A stretch of 64,000 nucleotides of DNA from Pedobacter chinensis (GTDB lineage: Bacteria > Bacteroidota > Bacteroidia > Sphingobacteriales > Sphingobacteriaceae). The position numbers were made by a program, and so were the translations under genes. The notes beneath the pieces were generated by a model. That model was not told the DNA's origin. It saw only the letters and a list, made by a program, of their open reading frames with translations, and searched no databases. Of this stretch, positions 52,448-61,411 are shown in pieces (position 1 is the first letter of the stretch; every line of letters starts with the position of its first letter). The DNA is taken from contig NZ_QPKV01000001.1 in the NCBI RefSeq assembly GCF_003339865.1, positions 186,001 to 250,000 on the forward strand, written 5' to 3'.

Positions 52448-53752
52448 ATGTCAGATACCTTCAATACACCAGCTCCAACTTCAAACCTCAATTTAACAGA
52501 ACGAGATCAAAAAGTGATCTGGCATCCCTACACGCAAATGAAAAATGCGTTGCCTCACATTCCAATCGTTAGAGGCGAAGGTGTTTATGTTTTTGATGAA
52601 AAAGGTAAAAAGTATATTGATGCAGTTTCTTCATGGTGGGTAAACATTCATGGGCATTCCCATCCTTATATAGCTAAAAAAGTTGCTGAACAGCTTAATG
52701 TTTTGGAGCATGTGATTTTTGCTGGTTTTACTCACGAGCCAGCAGTATTGTTGGCTGAAAGACTTCTGCCAATCTTACCAGGACAACAGGATAAAGTGTT
52801 TTATACAGATAATGGCTCAACTGCTGTAGAGGTAGCATTAAAAATGTGCCTGCAATATTGGAATAATAAAGGGATACCTAAAACCAAGATTCTGGCATTC
52901 AAAAATGCGTATCATGGCGATACTTTCGGCGCCATGTCTGTTAGTGGAAGAAGTATTTTTACCGATGCTTTTAATGGTTTGTTATTCGATGTGGAGTTCA
53001 TTGATTTGCCAAATGAGGATAACATAGCAAATCTCAAATCACAAATTGCAAATCTCAAATCTAAAACAGCCTGCTTCATATTCGAACCTTTGATTTTAGG
53101 CTCAGGCGGAATGCTGATGTATGAAGCTAAATACTTGGATGAGTTGATCTTTGCCTGTAATGAAGCAGAAATTTTAACCATTGCTGATGAGGTAATGACT
53201 GGTTTTGGTAGAACGGGAACTTATTTTGCCTGCGAAAAACTGACGAATAAGCCTGATATTTTCTGCTTAAGTAAAGGGTTAACCGGAGGAACAATGCCTC
53301 TTGGTATAACCACTTGTAGCAACAAAATTTTTGAAGCATTTTTAAGTGAAGATAAACTTAAAACTTTGTACCATGGGCATTCTTTTACTGCTAATCCAAT
53401 TGCTTGTGTGGCTTCATTGGCGAGCTTAGATATTTTGTTAGATAGTAAAACGCTTCAAAACATAAAACGAATAGAAAATAAACATGCCGTATTTCTGGAG
53501 GAAATCAAATCTCATACAAAAGTAAAAGCAGTAAGACATACCGGAACCATTATCGCTATTGAATGGGAAACAGGAAATGAAACTTCTTATTTAAGCAGTT
53601 TGCGTAATTTACTTTATGCTTATTTTTTAGATAAGGGAATTATCCTTCGTCCGCTAGGAAACATTATCTACATTTTACCACCTTATGTGATTAGCGATGA
53701 GGATTTGGATTATGTTTACAGCGCGATAAAATCTGCTCTTGAAGAAATTTAA
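52448..53752 (+). CDS. bioA: Adenosylmethionine-8-amino-7-oxononanoate aminotransferase
   Basis: A 434-residue BioA enzyme of biotin synthesis: IWHPYTQMKNALPH at the start, SWWVNIHGHSHPYIAKKV, NAYHGDTFGAMSVSGRS, and FCLSKGLTGGTMPLG with the cofactor lysine. Residues about 194-206 come from an in-frame imperfect 21-base duplication (53027-53063, NLKSQIANLKS) lying in a surface loop before CFIFEPLILGSGGM. No other biotin genes are near. Confidence 0.93.
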   Translation: MSDTFNTPAPTSNLNLTERDQKVIWHPYTQMKNALPHIPIVRGEGVYVFDEKGKKYIDAVSSWWVNIHGHSHPYIAKKVAEQLNVLEHVIFAGFTHEPAVLLAERLLPILPGQQDKVFYTDNGSTAVEVALKMCLQYWNNKGIPKTKILAFKNAYHGDTFGAMSVSGRSIFTDAFNGLLFDVEFIDLPNEDNIANLKSQIANLKSKTACFIFEPLILGSGGMLMYEAKYLDELIFACNEAEILTIADEVMTGFGRTGTYFACEKLTNKPDIFCLSKGLTGGTMPLGITTCSNKIFEAFLSEDKLKTLYHGHSFTANPIACVASLASLDILLDSKTLQNIKRIENKHAVFLEEIKSHTKVKAVRHTGTIIAIEWETGNETSYLSSLRNLLYAYFLDKGIILRPLGNIIYILPPYVISDEDLDYVYSAIKSALEEI

Positions 53753-53860
53753 GAAAAGATAGTACACGAAATTCACTATTTCAAATGAAACGCAGTAAAT
53801 GATTAGAGCTCTTTGAAATGAATAGAATAGACTCTTCGAATCCTATCTTTTTAAAAGATT

Positions 53861-54295
53861 CTACGTTTCTGGCTCAAGAAAGTTCTTCAATGCATCGTTT
53901 ACGAAATAATTCCAGCCACCAACAAAATTTTCTTTGCTGAAATCTTTCCCATTTTCTGCGAAGCTTTCCAAACCGGTATGCGATAACTTAAGACGGGTTT
54001 GATCTCCTTCTTCAAACAATTCCCATATTACTTCTGTGTTTCCGGGATAACCATCATATTTCCAGGTATAAGCAATCTTTTTTCCATCAACAACTTGTGT
54101 GATTTCACAAAGATGGAGAAATTGAGGGCCATCTTCAGGGCCACCACTAAAGTCGAATTTAAATCCAATTTCTGGTTTGAATTCCTTTATTTGAAAATAC
54201 CACTTTTTGAGTTGATCATGATCCGTCAAAGCATTCCAAACTTTTTCAATTGGTGCATTGTAAACACGTTCTACGATAACTGGTTTAGTATCCAT
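53861..54295 (-). CDS. SRPBCC/AHSA1-domain protein
   Basis: A 144-residue START-like domain protein (VIVERVYNAPIEKVWNALTDHDQLKKWYF; WELFEEGDQTRLKLSHTGLE; GWNYFVNDALKNFLE). Such proteins bind hydrophobic ligands; the ligand is unknown. It lies 24 bases downstream of the VOC protein gene and is probably in one operon with it. Confidence 0.88.
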   Translation of the reverse strand: MDTKPVIVERVYNAPIEKVWNALTDHDQLKKWYFQIKEFKPEIGFKFDFSGGPEDGPQFLHLCEITQVVDGKKIAYTWKYDGYPGNTEVIWELFEEGDQTRLKLSHTGLESFAENGKDFSKENFVGGWNYFVNDALKNFLEPET

Positions 54296-54319
54296 TTTTT
54301 TAATAATGTTATTTTGTAG

Positions 54320-54736
54320 TTAACCTAAAGGCATTTTACTTAAATCCATATAAAGAATACTCCATCTTTGTCCATCTAAATCAATAAAGCCACAACCATA
54401 CATCCAACCATCTTTATATGCAGGCTCCCCATATAAAGTACCGCCAGCTGCTACAACTTTTTCAGCCAGCTCATCTACTTCTTCCGGGCTTTCCGCATCG
54501 AAGGAGAATAATACTTCACTGCCGGAAAGATCATCAGCAATTGAGGTTCCGGCAAAACCTTCATACAATGATCTTTCGAAAAGCATCAATACCAAATCGC
54601 TGTCGCCAATCATAAAGCTAGCAGAATCATCGCGAACTCCATATTGCTGGTTTAATCTGAAACCAAGTTTGGTGAAAAACGCTTTTGATCTGTTGATATC
54701 CTTCACGGGAAGGTTTATCCAAAGTGATTTTATCAT
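54320..54736 (-). CDS. VOC (glyoxalase-like) family protein
   Basis: A 138-residue single VOC domain. SLWINLPVKDINRSKAFFTKLGFRLN begins the first beta-alpha-beta unit and GCGFIDLDGQRWSILYMD the last. It resembles lactoylglutathione lyase-like resistance proteins, but canonical metal ligands are not all evident. It is paired with the SRPBCC gene. Confidence 0.85.
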   Translation of the reverse strand: MIKSLWINLPVKDINRSKAFFTKLGFRLNQQYGVRDDSASFMIGDSDLVLMLFERSLYEGFAGTSIADDLSGSEVLFSFDAESPEEVDELAEKVVAAGGTLYGEPAYKDGWMYGCGFIDLDGQRWSILYMDLSKMPLG

Positions 54737-54831
54737 AATATTTTATTAAGTAATAAAGATATTAAACAACAATTTGAAAGATGATAGCTAAAAACGAAAA
54801 TTTAGAGGGTAATTTGAGACAGATTGATGTA

Positions 54832-55176
54832 TCATTCAGCTACATCCTGATATTTAGCTGCAAGTTTTTGAGGAGCTACATTACAATAAGAAAGTGTTAA
54901 TGCATCTTTTATCATTTCAGGCTCAACAAACTTAATTTCGAAAATTGTCCAGCCTTGCTTACCCCAGGCGCCTGTTGCAGGGTAAATAGCTGATGGATCG
55001 AAATCAGAAAATACAGATTGATCAACTTCTGAGAGTTTAAAAACCGCTTTTAAGTTTTTAGTATCGATCGTTGCAAAAATTTTATCGTTAACTCTAAAAG
55101 AGTTCTTATCAAAGTGAGGTTGTTCAGTAGCCTCATCAAAAGATAGGGCCAGTTTTATAAAAGTTGATATATCCAT
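54832..55176 (-). CDS. MmcQ/YjbR family protein
   Basis: A 114-residue protein of the YjbR fold: LALSFDEATEQPHFDKNSFRVNDKIFATID and GAWGKQGWTIFEIKFVEPEMIKDALTLSYCNVAP. The family has a CyaY-like fold with proposed DNA binding; function is unknown. It is complete, with an in-frame stop at the expected place. Confidence 0.88.
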   Translation of the reverse strand: MDISTFIKLALSFDEATEQPHFDKNSFRVNDKIFATIDTKNLKAVFKLSEVDQSVFSDFDPSAIYPATGAWGKQGWTIFEIKFVEPEMIKDALTLSYCNVAPQKLAAKYQDVAE

Positions 55177-55319
55177 AATTATTTTGTTCTAACTATTTGG
55201 TAACATTGCGGCAAGCATAACATCGATGGCAGATTATCAATAATCTTAACTTTGAAAAGTTTTTCATTGACTTGCTTGAAATCATGGTGTCATACTTGAA
55301 GCCCACTTCATTAAATTTC

Positions 55320-56693
55320 TTACAATTTATATAATTTCTGCGGAAATTGTTCTGCGTGGTTTAAAATTAAATTAAGAATATAACTATTAGATTGATAAAC
55401 AGACAAATCATTTTTGATAGGAGCTAAGCCATCAGATAAATAAGTTTTATCAGTGAAATATCCCATCCCGTAAAATTTTCCTTTTTCTATAACCAGACAG
55501 CTAAATTCTTCCTCTTTTCTTCCTTCATCAACAAGCGCAAAACTGGGTTGTAAATTTTGAATTTCATCCAACGCATGGTTAAGTCTTTTATTGTAAACCG
55601 ACACGGTTTCAATCCCGCTACAGGCACCAAAACATTGTCCGTTTTCATGTGCCGTACATTTTGTAGCTGTTTTTTGAAGATAACATAATTTAGCGCAGAG
55701 CTGATATTTCTCTATTAACTGGTTTAAAAAATGATATCCCTCCAATAAGCTGTTGAAGCTTTGAAGAGACTTATTGTTTTTTTTGTGTTTATCTATTGCC
55801 AATCGTAAATAACCATTCTGATCTTCGAAAACGTATAAATCATATTTGTGCTCATAACGCTTCATTGCCCGGTTGTTTTCTGGCCAAAGCCGTTTAATCT
55901 CATTTGCCTCTAAAATCAATGCCATGAGTTCTGTGCCACAAACAACAAAATCCACATGATGAATGGTTCGTAAAAAATCCTGACGTTGCTTGTTTGGTTT
56001 ATTCCCGGTAAAATGACTGATCACTCTTTTTTTTAAATCTTTAGCCTTACCCACATATACAATTTTACCTTTATTATCCTTAAAATAATATACTCCGGGC
56101 TGATTTGGCAACCTTAAAATTGAAGCTTTATCTAAATGAGGCGGTAAAACCTGCTCTTTGGATGCTTTCTTTAGCATTTCGGCAATTACACCTTCATGAT
56201 CATTTTCCAATAACAGATTAAATAATATGCTGGTGGCATCAGCATCGCCGGCAGCTCTGTGCCTGTTTTGAATTGGTATTTGCAGTGCACTACACAATTT
56301 CCCTAAACTGTAAGAAGATTTTCCAGGGATTAACTTCCTGCTGAGCCTCACTGTGCAAAGTTTTTTACAATTTAAATCGTAACCAAAAGCAGCTAAATGA
56401 TGTTTCAGAAAAGAATAATCGAAATTTACATTATGGGCTACAAAAATCTTATCGTTAAGTAATTGGTAAATTTGCAAAGCAACATCTTGAAATGTTGGCG
56501 CATCTGCCAGCATTGCATCGTCAATTCCTGTTAAAGCTGTAATATAAACAGGTACAGCTTGCTTAGGATTAATCAAAGTTGTAAATGATTCAACTACTTG
56601 ATTTTCATCATGAATATTGATGGCAACTTCTGTTATTCCATTGGCCGATGCATGACCACCCGTGGTTTCGATATCTACAACTGCGTATAACAT
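55320..56693 (-). CDS. DEDDh exonuclease fused to a GIY-YIG nuclease domain
   Basis: A 457-residue two-domain protein. Residues 1-165 are a DNA polymerase III epsilon-type exonuclease (VVDIETTGG, FVAHNVNFDYSF, HRAAGDADAT). Residues about 195-280 are a GIY-YIG domain (PGVYYFKDNKGKIVYVGKAKDLKKRVISHF), as in UvrC. The C-terminus resembles the rest of UvrC/Cho-like proteins. This fusion is known in Bacteroidota and likely acts in nucleotide excision repair. It stands alone. Confidence 0.92.
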   Translation of the reverse strand: MLYAVVDIETTGGHASANGITEVAINIHDENQVVESFTTLINPKQAVPVYITALTGIDDAMLADAPTFQDVALQIYQLLNDKIFVAHNVNFDYSFLKHHLAAFGYDLNCKKLCTVRLSRKLIPGKSSYSLGKLCSALQIPIQNRHRAAGDADATSILFNLLLENDHEGVIAEMLKKASKEQVLPPHLDKASILRLPNQPGVYYFKDNKGKIVYVGKAKDLKKRVISHFTGNKPNKQRQDFLRTIHHVDFVVCGTELMALILEANEIKRLWPENNRAMKRYEHKYDLYVFEDQNGYLRLAIDKHKKNNKSLQSFNSLLEGYHFLNQLIEKYQLCAKLCYLQKTATKCTAHENGQCFGACSGIETVSVYNKRLNHALDEIQNLQPSFALVDEGRKEEEFSCLVIEKGKFYGMGYFTDKTYLSDGLAPIKNDLSVYQSNSYILNLILNHAEQFPQKLYKL

Positions 56694-56801
56694 GAGGAAA
56701 TTTTACACTACAAATCTATACTAAAATAGTTAGTAATAAAAATATGCATCGTGATTTGTTGATTATTTTTTTAGCTTTTAATCTGTCGAAATAAACTTCA
56801 T

Positions 56802-56836
56802 AAAAAAAGCGATTACGTATTTAACGCAACCGCTTT
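56802..56836 (-). terminator. Terminator of the two-component/outer-membrane operon
   Basis: On the minus strand AAAGCGGTTGCGT pairs with ACGTAATCGCTTT, followed by a T-run. It lies about 20 bases beyond the outer-membrane protein stop. Confidence 0.85.
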
Positions 56837-56856
56837 AATAAACGTATGATATTATT

Positions 56857-57486
56857 TTAAAGTTTGCCCAATAATTTACTCAAATTAGGTTTGATTCCTA
56901 TGGTAATTGGAGCAGTGTTAAACATCTTGTTTTGAATTTTGCTAAAGCCATGCATATAACTGGCTTCTACAAATAAATTTGCACCACCAACATTATACTC
57001 AATGCCCGCGCCTCCTTCAGCAATTCCTAGTCCATTGGTTTTATTATCCATGTTTACTTGCAAAGTAGATGTGTTTACGGCTGCCTGTGGAGTAAGTATA
57101 AAGCCCCCACCAGCTCCGGCAAATCCATAAAATGCCCATTTGTCGACTATTTTGCGATATCCTAAAGCAATATTCAGCAAATAAGTTGTGGCCCTGCTTT
57201 TTTGCAAGGTATAATTAAAACCAGCATCGGGTGTAATTTGATTAAAAGTAAAAGCGTGTAAACTTACTTTAGGGTAAACAAATAAACCACCATTTCCAAC
57301 AGCTAAATTAAGCCCAAGTGAAGTGGAAAATTTTGGTTTAAAATAATCTGATGTTTCTCCGATAGGGAAAGCAAAACCAATTCCACTCATAGAATAAAGT
57401 TTATCAGGACGGCTACTTTGTGCATGAACTTTCACAGATATTGCGGCACAAAGCAATATTATGGGGGTTAATATTTTTAATTTCAT
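56857..57486 (-). CDS. Outer-membrane beta-barrel protein
   Basis: A 209-residue protein with a signal peptide (about 1-22, ending VHAQ). Amphipathic strands rich in Gly and aromatic residues (GIGFAFPIGETSDYF; YLLNIALGYRKIVDKWAFYGFAGAGGGF; NLFVEASYMHGF) suggest an eight-strand barrel. Function is unknown. It is the last gene of the minus-strand run after the receiver protein, separated by 10 bases, so it may be a target or sensor part of this signalling cluster. Confidence 0.78.
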   Translation of the reverse strand: MKLKILTPIILLCAAISVKVHAQSSRPDKLYSMSGIGFAFPIGETSDYFKPKFSTSLGLNLAVGNGGLFVYPKVSLHAFTFNQITPDAGFNYTLQKSRATTYLLNIALGYRKIVDKWAFYGFAGAGGGFILTPQAAVNTSTLQVNMDNKTNGLGIAEGGAGIEYNVGGANLFVEASYMHGFSKIQNKMFNTAPITIGIKPNLSKLLGKL

Positions 57487-57496
57487 CGCTGTTGTT

Positions 57497-57859
57497 TTAA
57501 TTTGCGGTTAGTTTGTTTACTTTTTGAAGTAAATCTGAAATGGTAAAAGGTTTCTCTAAATAACCACCAGGATTATACTTTTGTGAAGCAATGTAATCTT
57601 CATCATATCGGGCTGAAGCCATTATAACAGGGATATTTTCTGTTGTTGGATTTGATTTTAATTCCTTAAAAACTGCTCTTCCATCCATGCCATCCAACAT
57701 GATGTCTAAAATGATCAAATCCGGATCAAAATCCTTAATCGTTTTAAATATAAATCTTGGTGATAGTAAGGGGTAAACGCTATAATGTTCAGTTTCTAGT
57801 GCAACTTGAAAAACCTCCAATATATCAGGGTCATCATCTACAACTAATATTCTTTTCAA
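57497..57859 (-). CDS. Stand-alone response-regulator receiver protein
   Basis: A 120-residue CheY-like domain: acidic pocket VVDDDPD (8-10), phospho-acceptor Asp52 in LIILDIMLDG, and the LEKPF lysine near the end. There is no output domain. It probably takes part in a phosphorelay or acts by protein contact. It is followed by the outer-membrane protein gene and lies downstream of the LytTR genes. Confidence 0.9.
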   Translation of the reverse strand: MKRILVVDDDPDILEVFQVALETEHYSVYPLLSPRFIFKTIKDFDPDLIILDIMLDGMDGRAVFKELKSNPTTENIPVIMASARYDEDYIASQKYNPGGYLEKPFTISDLLQKVNKLTAN

Positions 57860-57977
57860 AGTGGGTAATCAATTTTTAATTAAATGGACTATTTCTAATA
57901 CAAAATTTTGAAAGGAATGTTTTAACAGGATATGGAAATATGCAATAATTACATTAAAAACAGAAAAAACGTACTGA

Positions 57978-58718
57978 CTAAGCTTTACCCTTTAGCAGGT
58001 TCATTTTAATGAAATTTGAGAAGAGTTCTTTATAACTGTCTGTTGCCGTATAATTTACCTCACTTGAGAGTAGTATCTGATCGCCCAGAACACTCTTGAT
58101 ATGTTGTTTCGATATAATCACGCTGGAACTGATTTGAATAAATCCAGGATGTTTTTTAAGCATTTTAATCATTTTGGCAAAATTTATTTTTGCATTAACA
58201 AACGATCCCTTAGTGGTCACAAAACTAATATCTTCCTGATGATTTTCTATCGCAATTAGCTCATTAAGATCAATCCTTACCAGTTGATTGTTTTCATTTT
58301 GAAGTGGAATGTAAAAAAAATGATCTTCAAAAATAGAAAAAGACTGCTGTTCATTGGTTCCGGCAGGGTAAAGGTTGTTAATTGTTTTGGCAAAATGAAG
58401 AATGGAGTAGGGTTTTAACAAATAGGCATCTGCATCTACTTTAAAAGCGTCTATAGCATATTTTGCATGTGCTGTTGTAAAAATAAGGTACTTTGCTTTC
58501 TGTCTTAATAAACCTGCAAGCTCGATTCCTGAAAGTGATGGCATTTCAACATCCATAAAAATTATATCTACAGGGTTTGCTACAGATATTTCTGCGAGTG
58601 CTTGCAGGGGTTCAGTAAAGGTTTGCACAAGTTTAAGCTCTGGCAGCTTATCCATGTAATCAATTAAATTTTCTAAAGAATGAGGATCATCATCGATGGC
58701 GATGCAACTTATTGGCAT
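57978..58718 (-). CDS. LytTR response regulator (second copy)
   Basis: A 246-residue regulator: receiver domain with Asp56 in FMDVEMPSLSG and KPYS lysine, then a LytTR DNA-binding domain (about 140-240; LIAIENHQEDISFVTTKGSFV, HPGFIQISSSVIISKQHIKSVLGDQILL). It is a paralogue of the regulator at 60084, with the sensor kinase gene between them. Its LytTR part is more diverged than in the other copy. Confidence 0.9.
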   Translation of the reverse strand: MPISCIAIDDDPHSLENLIDYMDKLPELKLVQTFTEPLQALAEISVANPVDIIFMDVEMPSLSGIELAGLLRQKAKYLIFTTAHAKYAIDAFKVDADAYLLKPYSILHFAKTINNLYPAGTNEQQSFSIFEDHFFYIPLQNENNQLVRIDLNELIAIENHQEDISFVTTKGSFVNAKINFAKMIKMLKKHPGFIQISSSVIISKQHIKSVLGDQILLSSEVNYTATDSYKELFSNFIKMNLLKGKA

Positions 58719-58870
58719 TTTTCAAGGTTTAGATTATGCAAATTACGATTTCGTTAATTAAAATGGAAAAAAATAAATTTCGAAATGGATTATGGTTGGT
58801 TCATCAAGGTTTTGTAGTGTTAATTTGATTCGTATGAATTAAAAATTAGTATCAGTAAAATTTTGACATA

Positions 58871-59965
58871 TTAATAGACAATGTTTTTTATAATTAGTTT
58901 TACTATAAAATAATGATTTTGATTAGCATAATGGTCAAATGAATATCCATCTCCGTAAGCATAATTCAATCTTTTAGTAATGTTTTCAATTCCTGCATTT
59001 AAGCCTGAATTTTCTTTGTTAACGTTAATCAGGTTTGATGTTTCGATAATTAAGTCGTGATGATCTGTAGACAATTTGATTTCTGCAGGATGGGCTTCTA
59101 AAAGCAAATTACCATGTTTAATCATATTTTCTGTTAACGTGATTAACACCAGCGGGATAATCTCAATTTCCTTTATTTCGTCATCATACCAAAATCGAAT
59201 CTGAAGCTGATGATTTTTTCGAAGCTGGTGCAGATTAATAAAATTTTCAACCTGGTTTATTTCTTCTGCCAGTGGGATAAAATCTTTATCCTTATTGCTA
59301 TCTACTGAATAACGCATCATTTCCGATAGTGATAAAATCGTTTCGGCAGCTATTGGAGATGTATCTTTTGCATTCTGATAAATAAAGTCAAGGGTGTTAA
59401 ATAGCAAATGTGGCTGAACCTGCGCTCTTAAAAATGCATTTTCAGATCTGGCTATCTGTATCATGTTATTTAAGCGTTGCAATTCCAGATCCTCAGTTTT
59501 TTTTCTTTCACTTAAAAATTTAAGCAAGAAGTAATAACCTGTGGAAAAGAACATGAAATAAATAGCCCTGTAAACGGGACCTAACAAATAAGGCATATTA
59601 AAACCCATTTTTCGAGGACCATCATAATCAGTGAAATTGATCACCAGATAATCCATGCCAAACGTAACTAATAAATAACCTATTATTTCCAGTGTTAAGA
59701 ACAGCGGTAATTTCCACCAAACTTTTCTGGTGTTCTTTAAGCCTTTCGATAGTACAACATGGGTGTGCACATAGAAAATAGTAACATTAAGGGCATAATA
59801 AAAAATATAATTACTTAGTTTACCAAATTTTCCGGTAAATAATCCAATAATTACCGATTCATATATGATGAATACAATCCATATAATGATGTGGAATTTT
59901 TTTGCTATTAGCCAATTTCTGATACTGTATTTTAATGTTGGCTTTGTTTTTTTTATAGTACCCAT
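58871..59965 (-). CDS. LytS-type sensor histidine kinase
   Basis: A 364-residue membrane kinase. About four membrane helices (35-160) precede a short coiled coil and the His_kinase domain with AQVQPHLLFNTLDFIYQNA, where the His in QPHLLFN is the phospho-acceptor. The ATP domain has LVLITLTENMIKHG and GLNAGIENITKRL. It should phosphorylate one or both flanking LytTR regulators. The signal is unknown. Confidence 0.9.
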   Translation of the reverse strand: MGTIKKTKPTLKYSIRNWLIAKKFHIIIWIVFIIYESVIIGLFTGKFGKLSNYIFYYALNVTIFYVHTHVVLSKGLKNTRKVWWKLPLFLTLEIIGYLLVTFGMDYLVINFTDYDGPRKMGFNMPYLLGPVYRAIYFMFFSTGYYFLLKFLSERKKTEDLELQRLNNMIQIARSENAFLRAQVQPHLLFNTLDFIYQNAKDTSPIAAETILSLSEMMRYSVDSNKDKDFIPLAEEINQVENFINLHQLRKNHQLQIRFWYDDEIKEIEIIPLVLITLTENMIKHGNLLLEAHPAEIKLSTDHHDLIIETSNLINVNKENSGLNAGIENITKRLNYAYGDGYSFDHYANQNHYFIVKLIIKNIVY

Positions 59966-60083
59966 TTAGTGGAAATTGCTTGTTAATTCGGGATCGGCTA
60001 ATCATGATGATAAAGATGATAAAATTGCATAAAGATTTTTCAAATCTTCAGGCCCAATCAAAGATAAAAAATGATCTATCTTT

Positions 60084-60824
60084 TTAAGATCGACTGGTTT
60101 TTATCGTTTTTTCTTTGATGTAATCTTGTATTTCTTCCCGGTAACTGTTACCTACGTTAACCGTTAAGTTGTTTATCATTTTGAGCGTATGACCTTCAAC
60201 TTTTTCTATATAATTTTTAGCAATGATAAAAGAGCGATGTGCCTGGGCAAAGTTTGTATATCCTTGCAGGATTACTTTAATTTCTGATAATGCGATATAC
60301 GTAACAATTGATTCATTGATTGTATATATCCTCACATAATTTTGTAAACTCTCCACGGCAACGATATCGCTGTAACGAACTTTAATTAAATTGTTCTTTT
60401 CAGTTTTATTTCTTACAAAAAAGTAATCATCTTCTTGTTGTACAGAAACATTTGGTAAGCCAGGCGATTTAGGAAATAAACGGTTTATGGTTTCAGCAAA
60501 ACGGGCAAAAGTATATGGTTTAAGTAAATAAGCACTGGCGTTCATTTCGAATGCCTCATAAGCATATTTTGAATGTGATGTGGTAAAAATAAGTTTATTC
60601 GTTTTATGGCGTATGGCCTTTGATAGTTCAATTCCGGAAATCATTGGCATATCAATATCCATAAAAATTATATCCACATTATCGTTTCCCGTAATTTCAG
60701 TAAGTGCTTGTAAAGGATCGGTAAAAGCTTTAATAAGTGATACATTAGACAGTGTATTCAGGTAAGATTTTATACCGTTGATGGCATGAATATCATCATC
60801 AATTACGATACATTTTAATTTCAT
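60084..60824 (-). CDS. LytTR response regulator (first copy)
   Basis: A 246-residue regulator: receiver domain with Asp56 in FMDIDMPMISG and KPYTFARF, then a LytTR domain (KVRYSDIVAVESLQNYVRIYT; FAQAHRSFIIAKNYIEKVEGHTLKM). The LytTR domain fits the canonical pattern well. It is first in the minus-strand signalling cluster and probably binds near the cluster promoter. Confidence 0.93.
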   Translation of the reverse strand: MKLKCIVIDDDIHAINGIKSYLNTLSNVSLIKAFTDPLQALTEITGNDNVDIIFMDIDMPMISGIELSKAIRHKTNKLIFTTSHSKYAYEAFEMNASAYLLKPYTFARFAETINRLFPKSPGLPNVSVQQEDDYFFVRNKTEKNNLIKVRYSDIVAVESLQNYVRIYTINESIVTYIALSEIKVILQGYTNFAQAHRSFIIAKNYIEKVEGHTLKMINNLTVNVGNSYREEIQDYIKEKTIKTSRS

Positions 60825-61132
60825 TTGGCAGATAGACTAGAGGCATGCCAAATTACAGGTTGATTTTTAAATAATGAAATTTATAATGTTCGTAAAGTTT
60901 TAATGGTTGTTCGTAACGTATTTTGTTAATTTCGTTTAGCTCGTGTGAAAAAAAATAAAATATGAAAGGGCAGTTGGTTAAAAATAATGAACAGGCTAAC
61001 TGTTTAAAAATAAACAAAACAAATTTATCCAATTGCTTGTATAACAATATATTGTATTTGTATTCGTAATAATAATATGCTTTTGTTATCAAATAAACTA
61101 ACAAAAGTCATTATCCCTAAAACCTATATCTT
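60825..61132. other. AT-rich divergent promoter region
   Basis: About 308 bases between the minus-strand regulator gene and the plus-strand small gene. It is highly AT-rich with no repeat or RNA gene that I can see. It must hold the two divergent promoters. A minus-strand open frame here (60853-61104) has low-complexity composition and is not counted. Confidence 0.5.
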
Positions 61133-61411
61133 ATGAAAAACAGAACCTTAAAAACCAATAGACTAAACGTCTCCATCACTAAGAAAGTTATCGAATTGCA
61201 AGAGAAAGGGTATGATTGCGATTTTCTTTTGTTAGCTAACGGAAGTTTACTTTGTATGCAAACTAACAGAAAATATCCAATGAACACTGTTGCCATAAAA
61301 GCGATGGAGCACGGATACGATTTCTTTAGCCATTCTTATAAACATATCCATACAATTGAAACTGGTAATGGCGAAAGAGGGGTTCTCTTAACTGAAAAAG
61401 CTTTTAATTAA
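61133..61411 (+). CDS. Small conserved-type protein of unknown function, stop codon remade by an IS
   Basis: A 92-residue protein (MKNRTLKTNRLNVSITKKV; a middle YDCDFLLLANGSLLCMQTNRKYP; then HGYDFFSHSYKHIHTIETGNGE). I do not recognise it; there is no signal or membrane segment. The insertion sequence begins at 61411, which is the last base of the stop codon. Without the IS and one copy of the 6-base target duplication the codon would be TAG in place of TAA, so the protein is unchanged. Confidence 0.7.
   Translation: MKNRTLKTNRLNVSITKKVIELQEKGYDCDFLLLANGSLLCMQTNRKYPMNTVAIKAMEHGYDFFSHSYKHIHTIETGNGERGVLLTEKAFN

Noticed and set aside
60853..61104. Minus-strand gene of 83 codons
   Set aside because: Low-complexity AT-rich translation (runs of Tyr, Phe, Lys) in a divergent promoter region.
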